A DNA stretch of 6,786 nt from Polynucleobacter sp. UBA2650 (GTDB lineage: Bacteria; Pseudomonadota; Gammaproteobacteria; Burkholderiales; Burkholderiaceae): assembly GCA_002359975.1 (NCBI GenBank), contig DENG01000092.1:1-6786 (forward strand). Reading direction: 5' to 3'. The position numbers and the translations under genes are program-made. The notes beneath the pieces were generated by a model. That model was not told the origin of the DNA and made no database searches. It worked only from the letters and a program-made list of their open reading frames with translations. Below are positions 1 to 5,547 of this stretch, one piece after another (within the stretch, counting starts at the first letter, position 1; each line of letters opens with the position of its first letter).

Positions 1-708
1 CTCAAGGGCGTTACCGATCCAGAACAAAAACGTAAGATCATTGGTAAAGAATTTGTGGAAGTATTTCAGAAAGAGTCTGCCAAGATTAAGAATGCCAAGT
101 GGCTTGCCCAGGGAACGATTTACCCCGATGTCATAGAGTCTGCTGGCAAAGGTAAGAAGGGTGCCCATACAATTAAAAGTCACCATAACGTTGGTGGACT
201 TCCAGAGGATATGCACCTCAAGCTATTGGAGCCGCTTCGAGAGCTATTTAAAGACGAAGTAAGAACACTTGGTATTGCCCTGGGCTTACCTAAAGAGATG
301 GTTGATCGTCATCCATTCCCGGGCCCAGGACTTGGGGTCAGAATATTGGGTGAAGTGAAGCCTGAGTTTGCAGATCTTCTCAGGCACGCTGATTCTATCT
401 TTATTGAAGAACTTAGAAATACTATAGATCCAAATTCTCATAAAACTTGGTATGAGCTTACCAGTCAAGCCTTTGCCGTCTTCCTGCCTGTTAAATCAGT
501 GGGTGTGATGGGTGATGGTCGGACCTATGAGTATGTCGTTGCTCTGCGAGCAGTGCAAACCCAAGACTTTATGACCGCCCACTGGGCACATCTACCTCAT
601 GAGCTATTGGGTAAAGTATCCAACCGCATCATTAATGAAGTGCGCGGTATCAATCGTGTTGTTTTTGATATCAGCGGTAAACCTCCCTCGACGATCGAGT
701 GGGAATAA
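1..708 (+). CDS. guaA: GMP synthase (glutamine-hydrolysing), C-terminal part; 5' end outside window
   Basis: GuaA converts XMP to GMP in the cytoplasm, using ATP and ammonia from glutamine; it is the last step of guanine nucleotide synthesis. The frame is open from base 1 (it begins [12 protein letters not shown]), so the gene runs off the left edge. The GTG at 55 is an internal Val codon, not a start. The 235 visible residues are roughly the last 45% of a family near 525 residues. They cover the end of the ATP-pyrophosphatase domain ([15 protein letters not shown], then [11 protein letters not shown]) and the C-terminal dimerisation/XMP-binding domain ([31 protein letters not shown]). It ends in the hallmark [13 protein letters not shown]. 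The N-terminal class I glutamine amidotransferase domain is not visible. queE follows after 25 bases on the same strand, with no terminator seen between them. Nothing looks broken. Confidence 0.97.
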   Translation, partial: LKGVTDPEQKRKIIGKEFVEVFQKESAKIKNAKWLAQGTIYPDVIESAGKGKKGAHTIKSHHNVGGLPEDMHLKLLEPLRELFKDEVRTLGIALGLPKEMVDRHPFPGPGLGVRILGEVKPEFADLLRHADSIFIEELRNTIDPNSHKTWYELTSQAFAVFLPVKSVGVMGDGRTYEYVVALRAVQTQDFMTAHWAHLPHELLGKVSNRIINEVRGINRVVFDISGKPPSTIEWE

Positions 709-733
709 AAAATTAATTTAGATATTCATTGTT

Positions 734-1387
734 ATGTACTCAGTTAAAGAACTCTTTGCTACTCTGCAAGGAGAGGGTGCGCAAGCAGGGCGTGCAGCCG
801 TATTTTGTCGCTTTGCTGGCTGTAATCTCTGGTCGGGGAGAGAGGAAGATCGCGCTACTGCCGTTTGTCAGTTCTGTGACACCAATTTTGTTGGAACGGA
901 TGGTATAGGTGGTGGGAAATTTGAGAGTGCCGATGATTTAGCAAAAGCGATTGAGTCTGCATGGCAAGAGGCTATGAACACACAGCACTATCGCTATGTG
1001 GTGATGACCGGTGGCGAGCCTTTATTGCAATTAGATGCCTCATTGATAGAAGCCTTGCATCAACGGCATTTTGAAATAGCAATTGAGACCAATGGCACGA
1101 TTAAGATCCCTAAAGGGATTAACTGGGTTTGTTTAAGCCCCAAAGCCAATGCTGATCTGATGGTAATGCAGGCTGATGAAATCAAGTTAGTTGTTCCGCA
1201 GATAGAACATCAACCCATTGAAACAACTTTGCACCGTTTTGAGGGTATGGATTTTAGGCATCGTTATTTACAACCCATGGATGGCCCTAATTTAAGTGAA
1301 AATACGGCATATGCCGTTGAGTTGTGCCAAAAAAATCCCTTATGGCGCTTAAGTGTGCAGACTCACAAAATGATCGGAATTCTGTAA
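734..1387 (+). CDS. queE: 7-carboxy-7-deazaguanine synthase (radical SAM), queuosine pathway
   Basis: QueE rearranges 6-carboxy-tetrahydropterin into 7-carboxy-7-deazaguanine by radical SAM chemistry. It acts after QueD and before QueC on the route to preQ0 and queuosine. The 217-residue protein opens with the substrate-binding signature LFATLQGEGAQAGR (residues 7–20). Its iron-sulfur cluster cysteines are C30, C45 and C48, spaced CX14CX2C rather than the usual CX3CX2C; this longer insert (NLWSGREEDRA) is known from the Burkholderia-type enzyme. TGGEP at 92–96 is the SAM-contacting motif, and the C-terminus RLSVQTHKMIGI is typical of the family. The ATG at 734 fits the family N-terminus, although no clear Shine-Dalgarno sequence precedes it. 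Its stop shares one base with the queD start (TAATG), so the two consecutive pathway enzymes are translationally coupled. Confidence 0.95.
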   Translation: MYSVKELFATLQGEGAQAGRAAVFCRFAGCNLWSGREEDRATAVCQFCDTNFVGTDGIGGGKFESADDLAKAIESAWQEAMNTQHYRYVVMTGGEPLLQLDASLIEALHQRHFEIAIETNGTIKIPKGINWVCLSPKANADLMVMQADEIKLVVPQIEHQPIETTLHRFEGMDFRHRYLQPMDGPNLSENTAYAVELCQKNPLWRLSVQTHKMIGIL

Positions 1388-1863
1388 TGGTGGACCAAAA
1401 CTCTGTAACGATTACTCGGCGCCTCGAGTTTGATGCAGGACATCGTATTCCAAATCATGCAGGCAAGTGCTGTCATTTGCATGGCCATCGATATGCGATT
1501 GAGCTTACTGTGTCTGGACCGGTACATGCATCGCGCGGTCAGTCTGATGATGGCATGGTGATCGATTTTGGAGACATTAAGCAACTAGCACTCAAGCACC
1601 TGGTAGAGCCCTGGGATCATGCCTTTCTGGTCGCTAAACACGATACGGTCTTGGTGACGTTCTTGGAGAGTTTGCCTAGTCACAAAACAGTGATCTTAGA
1701 GGATGTCCCCACCGTTGAAAACCTGGTTAAATTCGCCTTTGATATTTTGGCTCCAGTGTTTGCAACGGAAACAAAAGGACAGCTGGTCTTGCAGGCAATC
1801 CGTTTATATGAGACCCCAAACTGTTGGGCTGACTATCGAGCAAAAAGCGGCCCCAAAACTTGA
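1387..1863 (+). CDS. queD: 6-carboxy-5,6,7,8-tetrahydropterin synthase
   Basis: QueD is a PTPS-like zinc enzyme that turns 7,8-dihydroneopterin triphosphate (made from GTP by FolE) into 6-carboxytetrahydropterin, the QueE substrate. From the ATG at 1387 it has 158 residues. Likely zinc ligands are H19 (FDAGHR), H32 and H34 (HLHGH). The catalytic Cys is C28, in the CX3HGH motif that separates QueD from true PTPS. D77-H78 (WDHAF) and E142 (RLYETPNCW) complete the active site. At 158 residues it is longer than the roughly 120-residue E. coli enzyme, as in other Burkholderiales. The frame is open further upstream to an ATG at 1324, but that would overlap queE by 64 bases and add 21 residues with no family match. 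I prefer 1387, where TAATG couples it to queE and a weak GGA lies about 8 bases upstream. An extra Cys (C29) sits next to the catalytic one. Confidence 0.94.
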   Translation: MVDQNSVTITRRLEFDAGHRIPNHAGKCCHLHGHRYAIELTVSGPVHASRGQSDDGMVIDFGDIKQLALKHLVEPWDHAFLVAKHDTVLVTFLESLPSHKTVILEDVPTVENLVKFAFDILAPVFATETKGQLVLQAIRLYETPNCWADYRAKSGPKT

Positions 1864-2321
1864 TGACCAGTACCCAAGACCAAGCTTATATGCGTCTTGC
1901 CATCGAGCAGGCTAGATTGGCTGGTGCCCAAGGAGAGGTCCCCGTAGGTGCCATCTTGGTTCACAAAGAGCAAGTGATTGGAAAGGGTTTTAATCAGCCC
2001 ATTACATTACATGACCCCAGCGCTCATGCAGAGATGGTAGCTATTCGAGAGGCTGCTAAATCCCTAGAGAACTATCGGATTCCAGAATCAACCCTATATG
2101 TGACCTTGGAACCCTGCGCGATGTGTTGTGGGGTAATACTTCATGCTAGAGTCAAGCGTGTGGTGTTTGGTGCGACCGATCCTAAAACTGGAATGGCTGG
2201 TAGTGTTGGTGATTTGTTTGCAATCCAGCAGATTAATCATCAGACCGAGGTAGAGGGCGGGGTATTGACAGACCAGTGCGGTGAGTTACTCAGAGAGTTT
2301 TTTAAACAGCGACGTACATGA
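1863..2321 (+). CDS. tadA: tRNA-specific adenosine deaminase (A34 to inosine)
   Basis: TadA deaminates adenosine 34 of tRNA-Arg(ACG) to inosine, which allows one tRNA to read several Arg codons; the gene is normally essential. The 152-residue protein has the cytidine/deoxycytidylate deaminase fold. EVPVGAILV lies at residues 25–33. The zinc/catalytic motif HAE is at 55–57 (H55 zinc ligand, E57 proton shuttle), and PCAMC at 84–88 supplies ligands C85 and C88. Downstream RVVFGATDPKTGMAGS matches the tRNA-acting branch rather than guanine or cytosine deaminases. I chose the ATG at 1863, which overlaps the queD stop by one base (TGATG). An in-frame TTG directly before it at 1860 is possible but would add only one residue. 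No Shine-Dalgarno sequence is evident, consistent with coupling to queD translation. Confidence 0.95.
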   Translation: MTSTQDQAYMRLAIEQARLAGAQGEVPVGAILVHKEQVIGKGFNQPITLHDPSAHAEMVAIREAAKSLENYRIPESTLYVTLEPCAMCCGVILHARVKRVVFGATDPKTGMAGSVGDLFAIQQINHQTEVEGGVLTDQCGELLREFFKQRRT

Positions 2322-3262
2322 AGATCCATTTAATTGCTCCCTCGGGAGCGAGCCCAGATATGCGTAGCCCAGAAAGCGCTTTGCATTGGCTTAAGCAGCA
2401 GGGCGTTATGGTCTCTAATGCGCAATGCGCACAAAGAGTATTTGAGCGCTTTGCAGGCACTGATGCAGAACGCCTCGGTGAGTTAAATGCAATTGCTAAT
2501 CTAGACCCCAATCAGGTTGTAATCTCTGTACGAGGTGGCTATGGATTGCACCGACTCCTCGATCAGGTTAACTGGAAGGCAATTGCGATTGCCGTCAAGC
2601 AGGGTTTGCAGATCTGTGGCCATAGTGATTTCACGGGATTTCAGATGGGGCTATTAGCCAAGACCGGCACAATTAGCCTTGCAGGCCCAATGCTCAATTA
2701 CGACTTTGGCCCCCTTAATGAGTTTGGCGAACCCGAGGCTCCAAGCCAATTTACCTGGACTCATTTTCAGAGTGCGGTAGAGAACCGCCGATTTAGTATT
2801 GCAGTACCCGATGCCCAACCTTGGGCAGGTGCCGTTGATCTTTCCCAAAATATTGAAGGTATGCTTTGGGGCGGTAATTTAAGCATCATCACTACTCTAT
2901 TGGGAACGGAGTATTTTCCATCGGATAAACAAATAATGGGCGGTATCCTTTTTATTGAGGATATCAATGAGCATCCTTATCGGATTGAGCGCATGCTTTT
3001 GCAATTGCATGAAGCGGGGGTGCTGGGTAGGCAACGCGCCATCATCTTGGGACATTTCAATCAATACCGCTTGTACGAAGTCGATCGGGGCTATAAGCTA
3101 GATACTGCAATTGATTTGATTCGTAAACGTGTGCCTAAGTCAATCCCCATTCTGACCGGTTTGCCATTTGGTCATATTAAAGATAAATTAACACTTCCAG
3201 TGGGAGCTCAAGTGAACTTACAAGCAAGTACCAAAGGTTTTGTATTGGAAGGAAAATGGTAA
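2318..3262 (+). CDS. ldcA: LD-carboxypeptidase (murein tetrapeptide carboxypeptidase, peptidase S66)
   Basis: LdcA removes the terminal D-Ala from cytoplasmic murein tetrapeptide during peptidoglycan recycling, giving tripeptide that can be reused. The 314-residue protein has no signal peptide, in line with a cytosolic enzyme. The N-terminal domain begins IHLIAPSGA and carries SVRGGYG at 70–76. The nucleophile is S103 in GHSDFT. The rest of the Ser-Glu-His triad is E214 (ILFIEDINEHPYRIER) and H286 (GLPFGH), with the substrate-loop motif WGGNLS at 184–189. Length matches the family (about 300–350). Its ATG overlaps the tadA stop by four bases (ATGA), and its last seven bases contain the start of the next gene. 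ldcA next to tadA is an arrangement I recall from other Burkholderiales; it appears to be a shared transcript rather than a shared pathway. Confidence 0.93.
   Translation: MKIHLIAPSGASPDMRSPESALHWLKQQGVMVSNAQCAQRVFERFAGTDAERLGELNAIANLDPNQVVISVRGGYGLHRLLDQVNWKAIAIAVKQGLQICGHSDFTGFQMGLLAKTGTISLAGPMLNYDFGPLNEFGEPEAPSQFTWTHFQSAVENRRFSIAVPDAQPWAGAVDLSQNIEGMLWGGNLSIITTLLGTEYFPSDKQIMGGILFIEDINEHPYRIERMLLQLHEAGVLGRQRAIILGHFNQYRLYEVDRGYKLDTAIDLIRKRVPKSIPILTGLPFGHIKDKLTLPVGAQVNLQASTKGFVLEGKW
3247..3253 (+). promoter_or_regulatory. Ribosome binding site of the SOUL-family gene, inside ldcA
   Basis: GGAAGGA lies just before the ATG at 3256, within the last codons of ldcA. It is the clearest Shine-Dalgarno-like sequence in this operon and supports the 3256 start, which also gives a complete signal peptide. 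Internal starts in this operon otherwise lack an obvious one, so this gene may be able to initiate somewhat independently of ldcA translation. Confidence 0.6.
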
Positions 3263-3918
3263 AACGTGTCCATTCGATTATTCTGGCAGGACTCTGTTTC
3301 TTATTTGCGAGCACAGTAATGGCCCTTGAGGAACCAAAATACACCGTGATTGAAAGTTCCCCACCCTTTGAATTGCGTCAGTATGCACCTATGATTGTGG
3401 CCGAGGTGTATGTGGATGGTGATATGAGTGATGCGGGCAGTAAAGGCTTTCGTCTCATTGCGGGTTATATCTTTGGCAAGAACCAATCCAAAACCAAGCT
3501 AGCCGATGACCCGCAAGGTAGTGAGAAGATTGCGATGACCGTACCCGTCACGATGGAGCCAAAGACAGGGGGTAGCGAGAAGATTGCGATGACCGCCCCC
3601 GTGACCATGGAGACCCAAAAGAAAAACTCCAATCAATGGCGCATGTTTTTTGTCATGCCTAGTCAATACACATTGACTAGCTTACCAACTCCTACTAGTC
3701 CTGAAGTTAAGCTTAGAGAGATCCCTCCCCAGAAGAAAGCGGTGATTACCTATAGTGGCTTTAATTCAGATGAAAAGACGCAAGAGAAAGCCCAGGAACT
3801 GCGCGTCTGGATGAAATCTAAAAACTTGACTCCTGCTAGTGAGCCGCAACTCGCGCGCTACAACCCACCATGGAGTATTCCATTCTTGCGGCGTAACGAA
3901 GTTATGTTTGACTACTAA
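3256..3918 (+). CDS. Exported SOUL/heme-binding family protein
   Basis: The 220-residue protein belongs to the SOUL heme-binding family (p22HBP-like). A bacterial role is not established, so heme or porphyrin binding is only a family-level expectation. Residues 1–23 form a signal peptide: basic MVKR, a hydrophobic core, then VMA before LEEPKY. There is no lipobox, so the product is probably a soluble periplasmic protein. Family signatures follow in order: YTVIES…FELRQYAP (29–45), GFRLIAGYIFG (64–74), two copies of SEKIAMT(V/A)PVTME (89–101 and 107–119), then FVMPSQYTL, and near the C-terminus LARYNPPWSIPFLRRNEV. The doubled KIAMTAPV segment comes from an internal tandem duplication described separately. 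The start overlaps the ldcA stop by seven bases. The 3' end overlaps the convergent rlmJ gene by 17 bases. As the last gene of the plus-strand operon it has no visible terminator. Confidence 0.9.
   Translation: MVKRVHSIILAGLCFLFASTVMALEEPKYTVIESSPPFELRQYAPMIVAEVYVDGDMSDAGSKGFRLIAGYIFGKNQSKTKLADDPQGSEKIAMTVPVTMEPKTGGSEKIAMTAPVTMETQKKNSNQWRMFFVMPSQYTLTSLPTPTSPEVKLREIPPQKKAVITYSGFNSDEKTQEKAQELRVWMKSKNLTPASEPQLARYNPPWSIPFLRRNEVMFDY
3517..3612 (+). repeat. In-frame tandem repeat (54-base period) within the SOUL gene
   Basis: Bases 3517–3558 and 3571–3612 are two 42-base copies that start 54 bases (18 codons) apart. They differ at 5 positions, and both encode GSEKIAMT(V/A)PVTME. Four of the five differences fall at third codon positions and only one changes a residue (Val96 versus Ala114). 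This pattern suggests a duplication kept under protein-level selection. Twelve less conserved bases separate the arms. The SOUL family often shows more than one KIAMTAPV-like segment, so the duplication may be old and shared rather than strain-specific. Confidence 0.88.
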
Positions 3919-4768
3919 GAACCCGATAAGATGCCCCAGCATCCTCTCCCAAAGCGGTTTGTAAGGTAGGTAGTAGTTTTTCTAGATAGGGATGTAAGGT
4001 CCATACGGGATTAATGACAAACATCCCGCTCGCCTGAAGACGACGCTCTGTTGGCTCATGGGTAATTCGGAGTTCTGCATGGGTCCAGGGGCGCCCATAG
4101 TTTTCTGCAATTGCTTTGAGTCGCTTGGGTAATTGAATGGACTCAGTACGCTGGAGTATTGGATACCAAATGAGATAAGAGCCTGTTGCAAAACGGTCTA
4201 ATGCCTCAGTTAAGCAGGTCTCTAATAAGAAATAATCCTGCTTATTTTCATAGGAAGGATCAATAAGGATCAAACCTCTTCGGCTCGGCGGAGGAAGCAG
4301 GGCTTTTAAGCCAGTAAAGCCATCCTCTTTGCGAACCTCGATTTGTCGATCTAAATGAAGTTGCTTAATATTTTGCTCCAACAAGTCAATATCACTCGGA
4401 TGGAGTTCAAACAGTCGTAGACGATCTTGAGTACGTAGGAGCTTGGCCATCAAGAATGGTGAGCCAGGGTAAAAATCAATTCGATTCGGCGGATTAATAC
4501 TGTTAACAAGATCAATGTACGCTTGAAGCTCAGAGTAATTCGTCTGAGGATCTTGATTACCAATAATACGATCAATTCCGGTAAGCGCCTCTTGACTGAC
4601 GGTCGCAAAGCCCTCTCGTAATGAATACAGTCCTGCGCCCGCATGGGTATCAACTAGCAGGAGGGCGCCATCCTTTTCTTGCAAATAAGAAACGCTATGA
4701 ATTAAAACAAGGTGCTTTAGAACATCCGCATGATTGCCAGCATGAAAGGCATGGCGATAACTAAACAT
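3902..4768 (-). CDS. rlmJ: 23S rRNA (adenine-2030-N6)-methyltransferase
   Basis: RlmJ uses SAM to methylate N6 of A2030 in 23S rRNA, acting on naked or early-assembly rRNA. Starting at the ATG at 4768 the protein has 288 residues and begins with the family hallmark MFSYRHAFHAGNHADVLKH. The SAM-binding motif DTHAGAG is at 40–46, an acidic motif (FELHPSD) at 120–126, EDG at 148–150 and the catalytic motif DPSY at 170–173. E. coli has DPPY; the Ser variant is, as far as I recall, common outside enterics. The frame stays open ten codons further to a TTG at 4798, but the conserved N-terminus argues against that start. It overlaps the upstream PAP2 gene by eight bases and has no strong Shine-Dalgarno sequence, which implies translational coupling. 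Its 3' end overlaps the convergent SOUL gene by 17 bases. Confidence 0.94.
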   Translation of the reverse strand: MFSYRHAFHAGNHADVLKHLVLIHSVSYLQEKDGALLLVDTHAGAGLYSLREGFATVSQEALTGIDRIIGNQDPQTNYSELQAYIDLVNSINPPNRIDFYPGSPFLMAKLLRTQDRLRLFELHPSDIDLLEQNIKQLHLDRQIEVRKEDGFTGLKALLPPPSRRGLILIDPSYENKQDYFLLETCLTEALDRFATGSYLIWYPILQRTESIQLPKRLKAIAENYGRPWTHAELRITHEPTERRLQASGMFVINPVWTLHPYLEKLLPTLQTALGEDAGASYRVLSSQT

Positions 4769-5534
4769 CAGCTTGAGGCTTGTTCTGACGTAAGACAAAC
4801 AAGACGAGCGTAATCACCAAAATAGCACTACCGATGTATTGCAATATCTGATTATGCGGAAAGTCTAAGACCGTAGTTTGTAAAACATACAGCACTACAA
4901 AACCTGCAATAGCAATGACACGAGGGACCAGGTTGGTGGGACTCAATTGAGCATCTCTAATACTGAGTGCCCAGCGACTGGCGATTAAGCCACACCAAAT
5001 ACCCAATGCAGAGCCCACCAATACATCGCCTGGCCAATGTGCCCCAACGGCATTACGAGAGATGCCGGTGAGGATTGCCAAGACAAATAAAACAATCAAT
5101 AAATTACGCTTGGGCTGGGGGGTGGAAAAGAATAGCGCACTTGCCACCGAAAAGACCGTTAGGGTATGTCCTGAAGGCAAGGCGTGATGTAACAGGGGAT
5201 CGCCCAGTATATGAAAGCTATTTTGGCTAAGAACCCCGGCAGGGCGAGGTAAGCCAATCAGAGGCTTAAGACTCAAACTGATTACGGCTGCAAGCGCCCC
5301 AGAGATCAATGCTGCACAGAGTTGTCGAGGCGCATAGAGCACCAGCGGAAAGCACAAAGCAAAAATACCCCAACCATTTCCTAAAAAGGTGAACCAAGCC
5401 CAGGCCCAGTTGGGTAACACTTGAGCTGCGTGATTAAGCCAAAGAAAGAGCTCTAACTCTTTACCGCTCGTTATTAAGATGAGCCATAGACTCAGTGGAA
5501 TCAGCGGGATAGCCCAAGCGCGACCAAAGTTCAT
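4761..5534 (-). CDS. PAP2-family membrane phosphatase
   Basis: This is an integral-membrane phosphatase of the PAP2/PgpB type. From the ATG at 5534 it has 257 residues. The three-part phosphatase signature is complete: K90-X6-R97-P98 (KPLIGLPRP), P120-SGH123, and S159-R160-X5-H166-X3-D170 (SRNAVGAHWPGD). H166 is expected to form the phospho-enzyme and H123 to act as the acid. Several hydrophobic spans flank these motifs, roughly at 6–23, 55–68, 72–89, 144–158, 170–186, 205–222 and 231–248. Substrates in this family include undecaprenyl pyrophosphate, phosphatidylglycerol phosphate, phosphatidate and lipid A phosphates; the sequence does not decide between them. The gene starts 13 bases after the glycosyltransferase stop, which weakly favours an envelope-glycolipid or carrier-lipid role. 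A longer start at a TTG (5579) would overlap the upstream gene and is less likely, though the ATG lacks a good Shine-Dalgarno sequence. Confidence 0.88.
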   Translation of the reverse strand: MNFGRAWAIPLIPLSLWLILITSGKELELFLWLNHAAQVLPNWAWAWFTFLGNGWGIFALCFPLVLYAPRQLCAALISGALAAVISLSLKPLIGLPRPAGVLSQNSFHILGDPLLHHALPSGHTLTVFSVASALFFSTPQPKRNLLIVLFVLAILTGISRNAVGAHWPGDVLVGSALGIWCGLIASRWALSIRDAQLSPTNLVPRVIAIAGFVVLYVLQTTVLDFPHNQILQYIGSAILVITLVLFVLRQNKPQADV

Positions 5535-5547
5535 GGGCTGGCGGTCT

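Noticed and set aside
665..733. Possible sigma-70 promoter before queE (TTGATA at 665–670; TAGATA at 719–724).
   Set aside because: The spacing between the two is far too long and neither has a correctly placed partner box.
1324..1386. Longer QueD start at the ATG at 1324.
   Set aside because: The added 21 residues match nothing in the family and the region is already the conserved C-terminal coding sequence of queE.
2417..2431. Short direct repeat ATGCGCA/ATGCGCA in ldcA.
   Set aside because: Two 7-base copies within ordinary codons; no third copy or flanking structure, so chance is sufficient.
3930..3943. Perfect 5-bp hairpin (GATGC, CCCA loop, GCATC) near the convergent gene ends, considered as a shared terminator.
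   Set aside because: The stem is short, no T tract follows on either strand, and it lies inside rlmJ codons.
3911..3977. Inverted arms ACTACTA (3911–3917) and TAGTAGT (3971–3977), the second followed by a T run, considered as a terminator for the SOUL gene.
   Set aside because: The loop would be 53 bases with only seven AT-rich pairs, too weak for an intrinsic terminator.
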